64,000 nt of DNA from Leisingera daeponensis (GCF_019801465.1 NZ_JAHVJA010000003.1:434001-498000); one strand, 5' to 3'; numbered from the stretch's first letter, positions 19,597-29,207 are shown. A program made the numbers and translations. The notes: a model not told the origin generated them from the letters alone.

Positions 19597-19800
19597 ATGA
19601 AACTCTACCGATTTTTGTCCGAGGACGACACCTCCGCCTTCTGCCACAAGGTGACCGATGCGCTGAACAAGGGCTGGGAGCTGCATGGCAGCCCGACCCA
19701 GGCCTTTGATCCCGTCAAGGGGATCATGCGCTGCGGCCAGGCGGTGGTGAAGGACGTGGACGGAACCTACACCCCTGAGACCAAACTGGGAGAACACTGA
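19597..19800 (+). CDS. DUF1737 small protein
   Basis: The 67-residue protein begins KLYRFLSEDDTSAFCHKVTDALNKGWELHGSP, which is the DUF1737 pattern, and ends with a short polar tail. No function is known. AGGA lies upstream of the ATG, and its stop overlaps the mch start (TGATG), so the two are translationally coupled. Confidence 0.83.
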   Translation: MKLYRFLSEDDTSAFCHKVTDALNKGWELHGSPTQAFDPVKGIMRCGQAVVKDVDGTYTPETKLGEH

Positions 19801-20831
19801 TGGCCAAGACCAATCCGGGCCGGTTTTTCGAAGATTACACCGTCGGCGAGGTGATCCGCCACGCGGTGCCCCGCACAGTGTCGGGCGGCGAACGGGCGCT
19901 GTATCACGCGCTCTACCCGGCGCGCCATGCGCTCTATTCCTCGGATGAATTTGCCCGGGCCTCTGGTCTGCCTTCGGCGCCGCTGGATGATCTGGCGGCC
20001 TTCCATGTGGTGTTCGGCAAGACGGTGCCGGACATTTCCCTGAATGCGCTGGCGAACCTCGGCTATGCCGAGGGGCGCTGGCTGCTGCCGGTCTATCCCG
20101 GCGACACGCTGCGCTCGGAATCCGAGGTGATCGGGCTCAAGCAGAACTCCAACGGCAAGTCCGGCGTGGTCTATGTCCGCACCCGCGGGCTCAATCAGCG
20201 CGATGAATGCGTGATGGAATACGTGCGCTGGGTGATGGTGCGCAAACGCGACCTCGATGCCCCGGCGCCGGAGACGGTGATCCCGGAGCTGAACAAGGTG
20301 ATCCCGGTGGAGCAGCTGGTGATCCCGGCGGGGCTGGATTTCAGCAACTACGATTTCACTCTGGCCGGCGAGCCGCACCGCTGGGGCGACTATGAGGTCG
20401 GCGAGACGATCGACCATGTGGATGGCGTCACCATCGAGGAAGCCGAACACATGATGGCGACCCGCCTGTGGCAGAACACTGCCAAGGTGCATTTCGACAA
20501 TACCGCCCGCCCGGATGGTACAAGGCTGATCTATGGCGGCCATGTGATCTCGATGGCGCGCACGCTTAGCTTCAACGGGCTTGCCAACGCGCAGATGATC
20601 GTCGGCCTGAACGGCGGAGCGCATGCCAACCCCTGCCTGTCGGGACTGACGGTCCGGGCCTGGTCCGAGGTGCTGGACAAAGCCGACACCGCGGCACCCG
20701 GCGTCGGTGCGATCCGGCTGCGGCTGGTGGCGACCAAGGGCGGCGCGCCATTTGAGCTGAAGGGCGAGGACGGCAAGTACCTGCCCGATGTGCTGCTCGA
20801 CCTGGATTACTGGGCGCTGATGCCGAAGTGA
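19800..20831 (+). CDS. mch: Mesaconyl-CoA hydratase
   Basis: Mch interconverts mesaconyl-C1-CoA and beta-methylmalyl-CoA in the ethylmalonyl-CoA pathway. The 343-residue protein is a double-hotdog MaoC-type hydratase: FFEDYTVGEVIRH opens the first half and RWGDYEVGETIDHVDGVTIEEAEHMMATRLWQNTAKVHFD the second, and the block YGGHVISMARTLSFNGLAN follows. Length and halves match the Rhodobacter enzyme. It sits with mcl2 and close to ecm and ccr, which strengthens the call beyond a generic MaoC annotation. Confidence 0.9.
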   Translation: MAKTNPGRFFEDYTVGEVIRHAVPRTVSGGERALYHALYPARHALYSSDEFARASGLPSAPLDDLAAFHVVFGKTVPDISLNALANLGYAEGRWLLPVYPGDTLRSESEVIGLKQNSNGKSGVVYVRTRGLNQRDECVMEYVRWVMVRKRDLDAPAPETVIPELNKVIPVEQLVIPAGLDFSNYDFTLAGEPHRWGDYEVGETIDHVDGVTIEEAEHMMATRLWQNTAKVHFDNTARPDGTRLIYGGHVISMARTLSFNGLANAQMIVGLNGGAHANPCLSGLTVRAWSEVLDKADTAAPGVGAIRLRLVATKGGAPFELKGEDGKYLPDVLLDLDYWALMPK

Positions 20832-20952
20832 CCTGAAGGGGCCTTCCCCTCGCAAGCTGTGCCTGCTCAGCCCTGGAATATTTTGAACCGGATCGGCCGG
20901 GGCTGGCAGAATTGTGATGACCCGCCGCGCGATTGCCGCTTAAGCTGGCGGC

Positions 20953-21654
20953 ATGCGGGTTTTGCAGCTTCTGGTATTCTCCATGCTCTCCCTCTGGCCG
21001 CTGCGAACGGCGGCCTGCGATCTGGCATTGGTGCTGGCGGTGGATGTTTCCGGTTCTGTCGATGCCGATGAATACCGCATTCAGATGGACGGGCTGGCGG
21101 CAGGGCTGCGCGACGGGGTGGTGTCCGAGGCGCTGGTCAAGGCCCGTGCCCGGGTGCTGCTGCTGCAATGGTCCGGCCAGTCGCGCCAGGAGGTGACGCT
21201 GCCCTGGGTGGAGGTGCGGACTTTCGCTGATGTCGAGGCGCTGGCACAGCGGATCGAGCAGGCGCCGCGGCCCTGGCGCAACTATTCCACGGCAGTAGGG
21301 GAGGCGCTGTTTCTGGCACTGGAGCAGTTTCCGGCAGTCGCGCACTGCAAGCGCCGGGTGATAGATGTCTCCGGCGACGGGTTTTCAAACGAGGGGGTCG
21401 AGCCGCGGGCGGCGCATGCCGCGCTGGCGGCGGCGGATGTGACGGTGAATGCCATTGCCATAGAGCAGAGCGAGCCGGACCTGACCGCCTATTTCTTCGA
21501 AAATGTGATCCGCGGCGAAGGGGCCTTTGTGGTCTCTGCCGCGAGCTTTGCCGACTACCCGTCGAGCATCCGCAAGAAGCTGGTGCGGGAGGTGGCAAGG
21601 CAGACTGCGGGGCTGCCGGCGGGTGCGGTCAGGGCGGTTGCATCTTTGCAGTGA
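20953..21654 (+). CDS. DUF1194 protein with von Willebrand A-type fold, secreted
   Basis: The 233-residue protein has a signal peptide (about 1-22, ending RTAA) and a metal-ion-dependent adhesion-type site, AVDVSGSVDADEY, with the DxSxS pattern. Later blocks are LLLQWSGQSRQEVTLPW, RVIDVSGDGFSNEG and a C-terminal IRKKLVREV. This is the DUF1194 family, common and uncharacterised in alphaproteobacteria. It is probably periplasmic or extracellular and may bind a divalent metal. It precedes sdhC by 193 bp and is likely a separate transcript. Confidence 0.87.
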   Translation: MRVLQLLVFSMLSLWPLRTAACDLALVLAVDVSGSVDADEYRIQMDGLAAGLRDGVVSEALVKARARVLLLQWSGQSRQEVTLPWVEVRTFADVEALAQRIEQAPRPWRNYSTAVGEALFLALEQFPAVAHCKRRVIDVSGDGFSNEGVEPRAAHAALAAADVTVNAIAIEQSEPDLTAYFFENVIRGEGAFVVSAASFADYPSSIRKKLVREVARQTAGLPAGAVRAVASLQ

Positions 21655-21700
21655 TTTGCAGAATGGCCCCTGATTCTGCAAAAAATTTCCAATCGGCAGA

Positions 21701-21733
21701 TTTGTGATCACTAATTATTTGCTGTGATCACAA
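21701..21733. promoter_or_regulatory. Paired GTGATCAC operator upstream of sdhC
   Basis: GTGATCAC occurs at 21704-21711 and 21724-21731, starting 20 bp apart, with TTT before the first and AA after the second. The pair lies 117-144 bp before the sdhC ATG. The sucC operator has the same core, the same flanks and nearly the same position. Confidence 0.75.
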
Positions 21734-21847
21734 GTCGTGGCGTTTTAGCGCCAACAGGCCAGAAACCTGCCGTTTTTAACCGTTCCTTCGGGTGACACGC
21801 CGTAAAAATCGGCTAAAACGTCGTCAGCCAACCGGAAAGGAGCCAAC

Positions 21848-22237
21848 ATGGCCGATGTCAATCGGGGCAACCGCCCGCTTTCGCCATTCATGATCGGGCC
21901 ATACTACCGGCCGCAGATGACGTCTATCTCATCCATCATGGTCCGCATTACGGGCATTGCAGTGCTGATCCTGGCCCTGCTCGTGGTCTGGTGGCTGCTT
22001 GCGGCGGCAACGTCCCAATCAGCCTTTGCCTTTATCGACGGGCTGCTGCGCAGCTGGCTGGGCGATCTGGTTCTGCTGGGGGCGTCCTGGGCGCTTTGGT
22101 ACCACATGCTGGGCCGTTTGCGCCATGTCGTTTGGGACTTCGGATACTGCCTGGATGTCCCGACTTCCGAAAAGCTGGGGCTGGGCATGTTTGTCGGCGC
22201 GACGGTCCTGACCGTTCTCACCGTGCTCGTGGTGTAA
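21848..22237 (+). CDS. sdhC: Succinate dehydrogenase cytochrome b556 subunit
   Basis: SdhC is one of two membrane anchors that bind heme b and ubiquinone in complex II. The 129-residue protein has the family start NRPLSPFMIGPYYRPQMTSISSIMVRITG, three membrane helices and the heme-region block LGRLRHVVWDFGYCLD, with the conserved His. AAAGGAG precedes the ATG. It opens sdhCDAB. Confidence 0.95.
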   Translation: MADVNRGNRPLSPFMIGPYYRPQMTSISSIMVRITGIAVLILALLVVWWLLAAATSQSAFAFIDGLLRSWLGDLVLLGASWALWYHMLGRLRHVVWDFGYCLDVPTSEKLGLGMFVGATVLTVLTVLVV

Positions 22238-22248
22238 GGAGAGATCTC

Positions 22249-22620
22249 ATGCAATTTCTGACCGACCGTAAACGGGCGCAGGGGCTGGGGGCCGGCCGTT
22301 CCGGCACGCATCACCACTGGCAGATGCTTGTCAGTTCTATCCTGCTGGTTCCGCTGGTTCCGCTGTTCATCTTCACCTTCGGCTACGGGCTGGGCGGCAC
22401 CTATGAAGAAGTGCTGGCCTATTTCAGCCGCCCGTTCCCGGCCATTGTCATGGGGCTGAGCCTGATCGTGATCACACTGCATGTCATGCGCGAGGCGCAC
22501 GAGGCGATCGAGGACTACATGCACGGTGCTACTGAAAAGCTCGCGCTCGTCTCGGTGTCGGGGCTTGCCTACACGCTGATCGCGGCGGGCCTTTTCGCCC
22601 TCGTCAAGCTCGCTCTTTGA
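22249..22620 (+). CDS. sdhD: Succinate dehydrogenase membrane anchor subunit
   Basis: SdhD pairs with SdhC. The 123-residue protein begins MQFLTDRKRAQGLGAGRSGTHHHW and has three hydrophobic helices, with HVMREAHEAIEDYMH near the second as the probable heme and quinone side. The ATG at 22249 follows GGAGAG, 11 bp after sdhC. Longer upstream frames run through sdhC and are not used. Confidence 0.94.
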   Translation: MQFLTDRKRAQGLGAGRSGTHHHWQMLVSSILLVPLVPLFIFTFGYGLGGTYEEVLAYFSRPFPAIVMGLSLIVITLHVMREAHEAIEDYMHGATEKLALVSVSGLAYTLIAAGLFALVKLAL

Positions 22621-22644
22621 AATACGCGGTAAGGAACAGATAAG

Positions 22645-24453
22645 ATGACAACAGCGTATGAATATGAAACCCACGAATACGACGTCGTGGTTGTGGGTGC
22701 TGGCGGGGCTGGCCTCCGTGCCACTCTGGGCATGGCCGAGCAGGGCCTGCGCACCGCTTGCGTGACCAAGGTGTTCCCGACCCGCTCCCACACCGTGGCG
22801 GCGCAGGGCGGTATTGCCGCGTCGCTGGGCAACATGGGTCCGGACAGCTGGCAGTGGCACATGTATGACACCGTTAAAGGCTCCGACTGGCTGGGCGACA
22901 CCGACGCGATGGAATACCTCGCGCGCGAGGCGCCCAAGGCAGTATACGAACTGGAGCACTACGGGGTGCCGTTCAGCCGCACCGAGGAAGGCAAGATCTA
23001 CCAGCGCCCGTTCGGCGGCCACACCACCGAATTCGGGGAAGGCCCGGCGGTGCAGCGCACCTGTGCAGCGGCTGACCGCACCGGCCACGCGATTCTGCAC
23101 ACGCTTTATGGCCAGAGCCTCAAGAACAATGCGGAATTCTACATCGAGTATTTCGCCATCGACCTGATCATGTCCGAGGATGGGCAGTGCCAGGGTGTGG
23201 TGTGCTGGAAGCTGGACGACGGCACCATGCATGTCTTCAACGCCAAGATGGTGGTGCTGGCGACAGGCGGCTACGGCCGCGCGTACTTCTCCGCCACCTC
23301 GGCGCATACCTGCACCGGCGACGGCGGCGGTATGGTGGCCCGCGCAGGCCTGGCGCTGCAGGACATGGAGTTCGTGCAGTTCCACCCGACCGGCATCTAC
23401 GGCTCCGGCTGCCTGATCACCGAGGGCGCGCGGGGCGAGGGCGGCTACCTGACCAACTCCGAGGGCGAACGCTTCATGGAGCGCTATGCGCCCCAGTACA
23501 AGGACCTGGCGCCGCGCGACTATGTCAGCCGCTCCATGACCATGGAAATCCGCGAAGGCCGCGGTGTGGGCGCCGAGGGCGACCATATCCACCTGAACCT
23601 GAGCCACCTGCCGGCCGAGGCGCTGGCGGAGCGGCTGCCGGGCATTTCCGAGAGCGCCAAAATCTTTGCCGGCGTGGACGTCACCAAGGAGCCGATCCCG
23701 GTCCTGCCCACCGTGCATTACAACATGGGCGGCATCCCGACCAACTACTGGGGCGAGGTGCTGAACCCGACAGCCGAGGATCCGACCGCCGTTGTGCCGG
23801 GCCTGATGGCCGTAGGCGAGGCCGGCTGCGCCTCGGTGCATGGCGCCAACCGCCTTGGTTCCAACTCGCTCATCGACCTTGTGGTCTTCGGCCGTGCCTC
23901 TGCCATCCGCGCGGGTAAGGTTGTGGATGCGGATGCGCCGAACCCGGTGCTGAACCAGGCCTCTGTCGACAAGGCGTTTGACCGTTTCGACACCCTGCGC
24001 AACGCCAAGGGCGGCATCCCGACCGCGGATCTGCGGCTGGAGATGCAGAAGTGCATGCAGGCCGACGCGGCGGTGTTCCGCACCTCCAAGACCATGGCGG
24101 AAGGCGTCGAAAAGATGACCGCGATTGCGGCCAAGCTCGATGACCTGAAGGTGACCGATCGCTCGCTGGTCTGGAACTCCGACCTGATGGAAACGCTGGA
24201 ACTGACCAACCTGATGCCGAACGCGCTGGCGACCATTGTCGGTGCCGAGGCCCGCAAGGAAAGCCGCGGCGCGCATGCGCATGAGGACTTCACCGCCCGC
24301 GACGACGAGAACTGGCGCGTCCACACCGTCTCCCGCGTGGAAGGCAACAAGGTGGAGCTCAGCTACCGGCCGGTGATCGTTGATCCGCTGACCACCGAGG
24401 ATGAAGGCGGCATTAGCCTCAAGAAAATCGCGCCCAAGGCGCGGACGTTCTAA
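22645..24453 (+). CDS. sdhA: Succinate dehydrogenase flavoprotein subunit
   Basis: SdhA oxidises succinate to fumarate through covalently bound FAD. The 602-residue protein has the FAD motif GAGGAGLRA, the flavinylated His49 in [10 protein letters not shown], the substrate block [25 protein letters not shown], and [19 protein letters not shown] near the C-terminal half. It follows sdhD by 24 bp. Confidence 0.97.
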   Translation: MTTAYEYETHEYDVVVVGAGGAGLRATLGMAEQGLRTACVTKVFPTRSHTVAAQGGIAASLGNMGPDSWQWHMYDTVKGSDWLGDTDAMEYLAREAPKAVYELEHYGVPFSRTEEGKIYQRPFGGHTTEFGEGPAVQRTCAAADRTGHAILHTLYGQSLKNNAEFYIEYFAIDLIMSEDGQCQGVVCWKLDDGTMHVFNAKMVVLATGGYGRAYFSATSAHTCTGDGGGMVARAGLALQDMEFVQFHPTGIYGSGCLITEGARGEGGYLTNSEGERFMERYAPQYKDLAPRDYVSRSMTMEIREGRGVGAEGDHIHLNLSHLPAEALAERLPGISESAKIFAGVDVTKEPIPVLPTVHYNMGGIPTNYWGEVLNPTAEDPTAVVPGLMAVGEAGCASVHGANRLGSNSLIDLVVFGRASAIRAGKVVDADAPNPVLNQASVDKAFDRFDTLRNAKGGIPTADLRLEMQKCMQADAAVFRTSKTMAEGVEKMTAIAAKLDDLKVTDRSLVWNSDLMETLELTNLMPNALATIVGAEARKESRGAHAHEDFTARDDENWRVHTVSRVEGNKVELSYRPVIVDPLTTEDEGGISLKKIAPKARTF

Positions 24454-24464
24454 GGAGACAGATC

Positions 24465-25244
24465 ATGGTTCAATTCAGCCTCCCCAAGAACTCCAAGATC
24501 ACCACCGGCAAGACCTGGCCCAAGCCGGACGGCGCCGCCAATGTGCGCAAGTTCAAGATCTACCGCTGGAACCCGGATGACGGCCAGAACCCGCGGGTCG
24601 ATACCTATTTCGTCGATATGGACAGCTGCGGTCCGATGGTCCTGGACGCGCTGATCAAGATCAAGAACGAGATCGACCCGACGCTGACCTTCCGCCGCTC
24701 CTGCCGGGAGGGGATCTGCGGGTCCTGTGCGATGAACATCGACGGCATCAACACCCTGGCCTGTATCTACGGCATGGATGAGATCAAGGGCGATGTGGCG
24801 ATCTACCCGCTGCCGCATATGCCGGTGGTCAAGGATCTGATCCCGGACCTCACGCACTTCTATGCCCAGCATGCCTCGATCATGCCGTGGCTGGAAACCA
24901 AGACCAACCGCCCGGCCAAGGAGTGGAAGCAGTCGATCGAGGATCGCAAGAAGCTGGACGGGCTGTATGAATGCGTGATGTGCGCCAGCTGCTCGACGTC
25001 CTGCCCGAGCTACTGGTGGAACGGCGACCGCTACCTGGGCCCGGCAGCGCTGCTGCATGCCTACCGCTGGATCATCGACAGCCGCGATGAGGCCACGGGC
25101 GAGCGTCTGGACCAGCTGGAGGATCCGTTCAAGCTCTACCGCTGCCACACCATCATGAACTGCGCCAAGACCTGTCCCAAGGGCCTGAATCCGGCCAAGG
25201 CGATTGCGCACATCAAGAAGATGATGGTCGAGCGCACAGTCTGA
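24465..25244 (+). CDS. sdhB: Succinate dehydrogenase iron-sulfur subunit
   Basis: SdhB carries electrons from SdhA to ubiquinone through three iron-sulfur clusters. The 259-residue protein shows the 2Fe-2S ligands in [14 protein letters not shown]...C, and the 4Fe-4S and 3Fe-4S ligands in [12 protein letters not shown] and [21 protein letters not shown] lies before the ATG. A terminator-like hairpin follows 57 bp later. Confidence 0.97.
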   Translation: MVQFSLPKNSKITTGKTWPKPDGAANVRKFKIYRWNPDDGQNPRVDTYFVDMDSCGPMVLDALIKIKNEIDPTLTFRRSCREGICGSCAMNIDGINTLACIYGMDEIKGDVAIYPLPHMPVVKDLIPDLTHFYAQHASIMPWLETKTNRPAKEWKQSIEDRKKLDGLYECVMCASCSTSCPSYWWNGDRYLGPAALLHAYRWIIDSRDEATGERLDQLEDPFKLYRCHTIMNCAKTCPKGLNPAKAIAHIKKMMVERTV

Positions 25245-25300
25245 CCCCGGCCGGGCCTGGTCCGCAAGGATCCGCCGCCCGCGGTGATCAAAATTGCACT

Positions 25301-25328
25301 GCCCCCGGTTTCCTGCGAAACCGGGGGC
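25301..25328 (+). terminator. Hairpin ending sdhCDAB
   Basis: A perfect 12-bp stem, GCCCCCGGTTTC/GAAACCGGGGGC with loop CTGC, lies 57 bp after sdhB. The plus strand has only ATATTG after it, so termination may be Rho-assisted. Confidence 0.65.
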
Positions 25329-25356
25329 ATATTGCTGGCGGGAAGGGAAAGCGGGC

Positions 25357-25626
25357 ATGAAACTCCTGAGTATGGCCCTGGGCGCGGCAGCCGTTCTGGC
25401 AGGCTGCATGACAGCAGCCGACCACGACCGGATCGGCGCTCAGATTGCGGCCACGGATGCGCGGATCCCGGGCTGCATCGCGGAGGCGGGCATCACCGGG
25501 CAGTACCGGGTTGTGACAGAGTTCCTGGGGCACGGGGCAGGGGCCACGGTGCTGCGCAATGTGCAGCAGGGGCCGAACGTGACCGCCGTCCAGGCAGCCC
25601 AGGCCACCACGTGCATCAACGTGTGA
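25357..25626 (+). CDS. Small lipoprotein
   Basis: The 89-residue protein has a lipobox, VLAGC, at residues 12-16 after a short hydrophobic leader, so Cys16 would be lipidated. The mature part has a second Cys pair (PGCIAEAG and TTCINV) and no family I recognise. GGAAGGG lies upstream of the ATG at 25357. An in-frame earlier codon would place the lipobox too far in, so this start is preferred. Confidence 0.78.
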   Translation: MKLLSMALGAAAVLAGCMTAADHDRIGAQIAATDARIPGCIAEAGITGQYRVVTEFLGHGAGATVLRNVQQGPNVTAVQAAQATTCINV

Positions 25627-25671
25627 TACAAACCGGTTGAGCTGCCGTTCCGGTGAATCTAATCTGCCGGA

Positions 25672-26382
25672 ATGCAACCACATGTCTTTGCCGTTCTTCT
25701 TGCCGGTTTTGCCGGGCTGGCGATGCCTCTGGGCGGGCTGCTGGCCTGGTGCGAGCAGATCCGCAACCCGGTGCTGCGCGACCGCGTGCTGCACACCATT
25801 GCAGCGTTTGGCGGCGGCGCACTGGCCTCGGCGGTGGCGCTGGTGCTGGTGCCGGAGGCTGCTGCGGCGCTGCCTGCGGGCTGGGCGGTGGGCCTGTTTG
25901 CCGCGGGCGGCGGGGTGTTCTACCTGATCGACGCCCTGCTGGAGCGGCGCGGCGGCAGCGGAGCCCTGCTGCTGGCGATGCTGCTGGACTACCTGCCGGA
26001 GGCGATGGCCCTGGGCGCGATGCTGGTGGCCGATGCCGCCACGGCCAAGCTGCTGGCGTTGATGATCTTCCTGCAGAACCTGCCCGAAGGCTTTGCCGCC
26101 TTCCGCGAGGTTTGGAGCGGCAGCAGCCCGGCTTGGCATGTGCTGCTCGCCTTCCTCGGACTGGCGGCGCTGGGGCCGGCCTGTGCCCTGGCGGGGGTGC
26201 TGTGGCTGGCCGATGCCCATGCCGCGCTTGGCGCCATCATGATGTTTGCGGCCGGCGGTATTCTGTACCTGCTGTTTCAGGATATCGCGCCCAAGGCGCA
26301 CAGCAGCGGCAGCAGCGCGCCGGCGCTGGGGGCGGTTGCCGGATTTGCCTTGGGGCTGGCGGGACACTTGCTGTTGGGCTGA
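25672..26382 (+). CDS. ZIP family metal transporter
   Basis: ZIP proteins move zinc, iron or other divalent metals into the cytoplasm. The 236-residue protein has seven to eight hydrophobic segments and the two metal-site helices: LDYLPEAMALGAML, and FLQNLPEGFAAFREV, which carry the N/D..PE(G) signature. An early AFGGGALASAVALVLVPEA also fits. The metal cannot be assigned. It stands alone between small genes. Confidence 0.87.
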   Translation: MQPHVFAVLLAGFAGLAMPLGGLLAWCEQIRNPVLRDRVLHTIAAFGGGALASAVALVLVPEAAAALPAGWAVGLFAAGGGVFYLIDALLERRGGSGALLLAMLLDYLPEAMALGAMLVADAATAKLLALMIFLQNLPEGFAAFREVWSGSSPAWHVLLAFLGLAALGPACALAGVLWLADAHAALGAIMMFAAGGILYLLFQDIAPKAHSSGSSAPALGAVAGFALGLAGHLLLG

Positions 26383-26509
26383 GCAGGGCCGGGCTGCGGC
26401 TTGCGGCAGATGCATGGCCAAGCTGCAAAAACTTCCGGTGCGCACAGGAACGGCAGCGGTTATGGTCCGGGGCGAGGGAGGATGGTGCCCAAAAGCAGGA
26501 GACCGCCCG

Positions 26510-26671
26510 ATGAAACTTGTTGAAACCCCGCAAGACAAGGCTGACCGGCAGGCCCGCGCCGCGCGTGAAGCGCTGGAACAGGCCTATGCCTACTATACCC
26601 CTGAAACGCCGGCAACGGCAGCGCGGGAGCCGCATCAGGACCAGCTGTTCGGCTACTATCAGGCAGCCTGA
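26510..26671 (+). CDS. Small hypothetical protein (53 residues)
   Basis: The frame encodes a charged, Ala/Glu-rich peptide with a helix-like middle (DKADRQARAAREALEQAYAYY) and an aromatic tail (QDQLFGYYQAA). AGGAG at 26496-26501 precedes the ATG. Many Rhodobacteraceae have short proteins of this kind. I know no function; the Shine-Dalgarno and composition are the main support. Confidence 0.6.
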   Translation: MKLVETPQDKADRQARAAREALEQAYAYYTPETPATAAREPHQDQLFGYYQAA

Positions 26672-26741
26672 GGCCGCCGTTGCCTCTCTGCGTCCGGCAT
26701 TTGCATTTGAAGCGCGCGAAATGCAGGAATAGACAGGCTGC

Positions 26742-26939
26742 ATGATACTTGTTGCCGTCCTTGCCATTGGCGTTTTCTGCTACTTTCTGTGGCGACACCG
26801 CGCACTGGACCTGACCCGCAACTGCCGCTGGCGGCAGGTCAGGTCAGAGAGGCTCTGGCGCTGCAGCTATTGCGGTGCGGAGGCCGCGGGAGAGCAAACA
26901 CCGCGCAGTTGCCGCAACCCGCAGCGCAGCCCTCGCTGA
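26742..26939 (+). CDS. Small membrane protein with zinc-ribbon-like end
   Basis: The 65-residue product has one hydrophobic helix at about 2-17, the block RHRALDLTRNCRWRQ, then CSYCGAE and a later Cys, which together look like a small zinc ribbon. Roseobacter genomes carry similar short proteins. The start is supported weakly (AGG near the ATG). Function unknown. Confidence 0.6.
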   Translation: MILVAVLAIGVFCYFLWRHRALDLTRNCRWRQVRSERLWRCSYCGAEAAGEQTPRSCRNPQRSPR

Positions 26940-27035
26940 CAGGGCCGGAGCGAGCGGCGGGCGCTGCCATCAGGACTTGCGCCTTGCCGGTGAAGCGGTC
27001 TTGATTGGAGCAAACGAACAGGAAGGTATGCCCCA

Positions 27036-27893
27036 ATGTCCAGCACTCCCGCTGCCCCCGCTGACGCCGCGGATCGCCGCGCCGTCAAACCGGTGATCTG
27101 CTACCCGAACGACACCCTGCCTGCACCGGACCTGGCGCTGTACAGCCAAGCGAGGGAAGGCGCGGCGAAAACCGGCGAGGTGCTGGTGACGCCTCGCGAT
27201 GCCGCCTGTTTCGAAGTGCCTGCCGGGCATTTCTTCCGCATCACCTCGGTCGAGGGGCCGCAGGTGGGCGATCTGAACCTGTGGAACAAGAACGACCTGA
27301 GCGAGCGGTTCTATTCCGGCAAGACCCGCGCCCTGCATGGCACCCATATCACCACCGGAGAAAGGATGTGGACCAGTTTCCCGCATCTGCGCCCGATGGC
27401 AACCATCGTGGCGGACACGCTTGGCTGGTACGGCATCGACGAATTCGGCGGTTCAGTGCATGACGTGATCGGCACCCGTTGCGACCCCTACACCGGCAAT
27501 CTTCTGGCGGGCAGCCAATACCACCATTGCTGCCATTCCAATCTGACGAGGGCGCTGGCGGATCATCTGGGCATTTCCCCGGCAGAAGCGGAACCGCATG
27601 TTCATGATGTCCTGAATGTGTTCATGTGCACAGGCTTCACCCGCGACACGGGCCAGTATTTCATGAAAGCAAGCCCGGTGCGCCCCGGCGATTACCTGGA
27701 GTTTTTTGCCGAGATCGATTTGCTGGGCAGCCTCAGCGCCTGTCCGGGCGGCGATTGCTCCGCAGAGCATTCCAGCGATACCGCCGCCTGCTATCCGCTG
27801 CTGGTTGAGGTGTTTGCCCCGGGTGAAGGCGCGCTCGGCGATTGGCGGAGCCCGCCGCGCAATGGCTATGACCGCAGCCATGGCCGAAGCTGA
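27036..27893 (+). CDS. DUF1989 (urea carboxylase-associated) family protein
   Basis: The 285-residue protein has the DUF1989 blocks FEVPAGHFFRITSVEGPQVGDLNLWN, RALHGTHITTGERMWTSFPHLRPMATIVADT and HDVIGTRCDPYTG. A Cys/His-rich stretch (YHHCCHSNL) and HDVLNVFMCTGF follow, which could bind metal. Family members are found beside urea carboxylase and guanidine-degradation genes. No urea carboxylase, allophanate hydrolase or transporter is adjacent, so this is an orphan and its substrate is unknown. Confidence 0.85.
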   Translation: MSSTPAAPADAADRRAVKPVICYPNDTLPAPDLALYSQAREGAAKTGEVLVTPRDAACFEVPAGHFFRITSVEGPQVGDLNLWNKNDLSERFYSGKTRALHGTHITTGERMWTSFPHLRPMATIVADTLGWYGIDEFGGSVHDVIGTRCDPYTGNLLAGSQYHHCCHSNLTRALADHLGISPAEAEPHVHDVLNVFMCTGFTRDTGQYFMKASPVRPGDYLEFFAEIDLLGSLSACPGGDCSAEHSSDTAACYPLLVEVFAPGEGALGDWRSPPRNGYDRSHGRS

Positions 27894-27981
27894 AACAGAA
27901 AAATGCGTATTAGTCCGGAGGCGGGCCAGTAATTTTCTGCCGCAGAAAACAGGTAGAAATTTCAGCGGTTCACGCAAGATC

Positions 27982-28013
27982 AAAAAAAAGGCAGCGAAAA
28001 TATCCGCTGCCTT
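27982..28013 (-). terminator. Intrinsic terminator of deoD
   Basis: A perfect 9-bp stem, AAGGCAGCG/CGCTGCCTT with an 8-nt loop, is followed on the minus strand by a run of eight T residues. It lies 31 bp after the deoD stop and also faces the DUF1989 gene. Confidence 0.88.
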
Positions 28014-28044
28014 AACAAAATGCCGGAAATAAAATTACGTTGCG

Positions 28045-28749
28045 TCAGCTGAAGGCGGCCTCCAGCGCAATTTCGACCATATCGCCGAAACTGCGTTCCC
28101 GCTGATCGGACGGCAGCGCTTCGCCGGTGCCCAGATGATCGGACACGGTCAGCACCGCCAGCGCACGGCAGCCATGCCGGGCAGCCAGCGTGTAGAGTTC
28201 TGCTGCTTCCATCTCGACGCCCAGGATGCCGTGGCGCACCATCTGCTCATTGAGGTCAGGGCGTTCGTCATAGAACACGTCCGACGAGTAGATGCCGCCG
28301 ATATGGGTGGCAATATCGCGTTTACCAGCCGCCTGAGCCGCCGCCTGCAGCAAGCCCCAGTCGGCGCAGGGGGCAAAGTTCAGTTCGCGGAAAAAGCCGC
28401 TGGAAGGGCTGTTCACGGTGCTGGCGGTCATCGCCAGGATCACGTCGCGGACCTTGACCTTGTCCTGCATGCCGCCGCAGGAGCCGATGCGGATCAGGGT
28501 TTTCGCCCCGTAGTCGCGGATCAGCTCATTGGCGTAGATCGACAGCGAGGGCATGCCCATGCCGCTGCCCTGCATGGTGACCCGGTGCCCGTTCCAAGTG
28601 CCGGTGTAGCCCAGCATCCCGCGCACCTCGTTGACCAGACGGGCATCCTGAAGGAAGGTTTCCGCCGCCCATTTCGCTCGGTAGGGGTCGCCGGGCATCA
28701 GCACCGTTTCGGCAATGTCGCCGGGTGCGGCGCCAATATGAATGGTCAT
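28045..28749 (-). CDS. deoD: Purine-nucleoside phosphorylase, DeoD type
   Basis: DeoD splits purine ribo- and deoxyribonucleosides with phosphate. The 234-residue protein has the family start [26 protein letters not shown], the phosphate-site block [26 protein letters not shown], and [14 protein letters not shown] with [12 protein letters not shown], where the Asp is the purine contact. The BMP-type importer at 41-46 kb could supply its substrates. It shares a divergent-free minus-strand run with the H-NS gene upstream. Confidence 0.94.
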   Translation of the reverse strand: MTIHIGAAPGDIAETVLMPGDPYRAKWAAETFLQDARLVNEVRGMLGYTGTWNGHRVTMQGSGMGMPSLSIYANELIRDYGAKTLIRIGSCGGMQDKVKVRDVILAMTASTVNSPSSGFFRELNFAPCADWGLLQAAAQAAGKRDIATHIGGIYSSDVFYDERPDLNEQMVRHGILGVEMEAAELYTLAARHGCRALAVLTVSDHLGTGEALPSDQRERSFGDMVEIALEAAFS

Positions 28750-28770
28750 CGCTTTGCTCCGCCTTAGGCC

Positions 28771-29088
28771 TCAGATTTCCAGATCGGAAATATCCATGCC
28801 CGCGGTCAGCGCGGCATGCACCCAATGCGGTTTGCGGCCGCGGCCGGTCCAGGTTTCCTCTGGGTTGTTCGGGTTGCGGTATTTCGGTGCTGCTTTGGTT
28901 TTCTTTGCGCCCTGGCGCGAGGCGCTGGCGATTTCATCCAGAGAAAAACCGTATTTGGCCGCAGCTTCTTCTGCGGCTTTCAGAGCTTCCTGGCGTTCAC
29001 GCAGTTCCGCTTCCTGCAGCGCTTTTTCAACGTCGATTTGCAGCTGAAGAAGCTCTTTTCTGCTCATTGCTGAAAGGTCTATGGTCAT
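28771..29088 (-). CDS. H-NS/HvrA-type nucleoid protein
   Basis: The 105-residue protein has an N-terminal coiled-coil-like oligomerisation region (about 5-50, SMSRKELLQLQIDVEKALQE onward) and the C-terminal DNA-binding motif TWTGRGRKPHWV. This is the H-NS histone family; HvrA in Rhodobacter regulates photosynthesis and nitrogen genes. I set the start at the ATG 29088, with GGAG upstream. It is a global regulator and may bind AT-rich promoters anywhere. Confidence 0.9.
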   Translation of the reverse strand: MTIDLSAMSRKELLQLQIDVEKALQEAELRERQEALKAAEEAAAKYGFSLDEIASASRQGAKKTKAAPKYRNPNNPEETWTGRGRKPHWVHAALTAGMDISDLEI

Positions 29089-29102
29089 TCTGAACTCCAC
29101 AT

Positions 29103-29136
29103 AAAAAATGACATCCCGGAATGCCGGGTATGTCAT
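29103..29136 (-). terminator. Intrinsic terminator of ecm
   Basis: A 12-bp stem with a one-base bulge (ATGACAT-CCCGG against CCGGG-T-ATGTCAT, loop AATG) is followed on the minus strand by six T residues. It lies 72 bp after the ecm stop and just before the H-NS gene. Confidence 0.82.
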
Positions 29137-29207
29137 TCTTTATGACGCAAATGCCAGACGCGTTTCAGCATCTTTTTTAGTATCTGCAGAAAATTGCCGG
29201 TCTAAAT

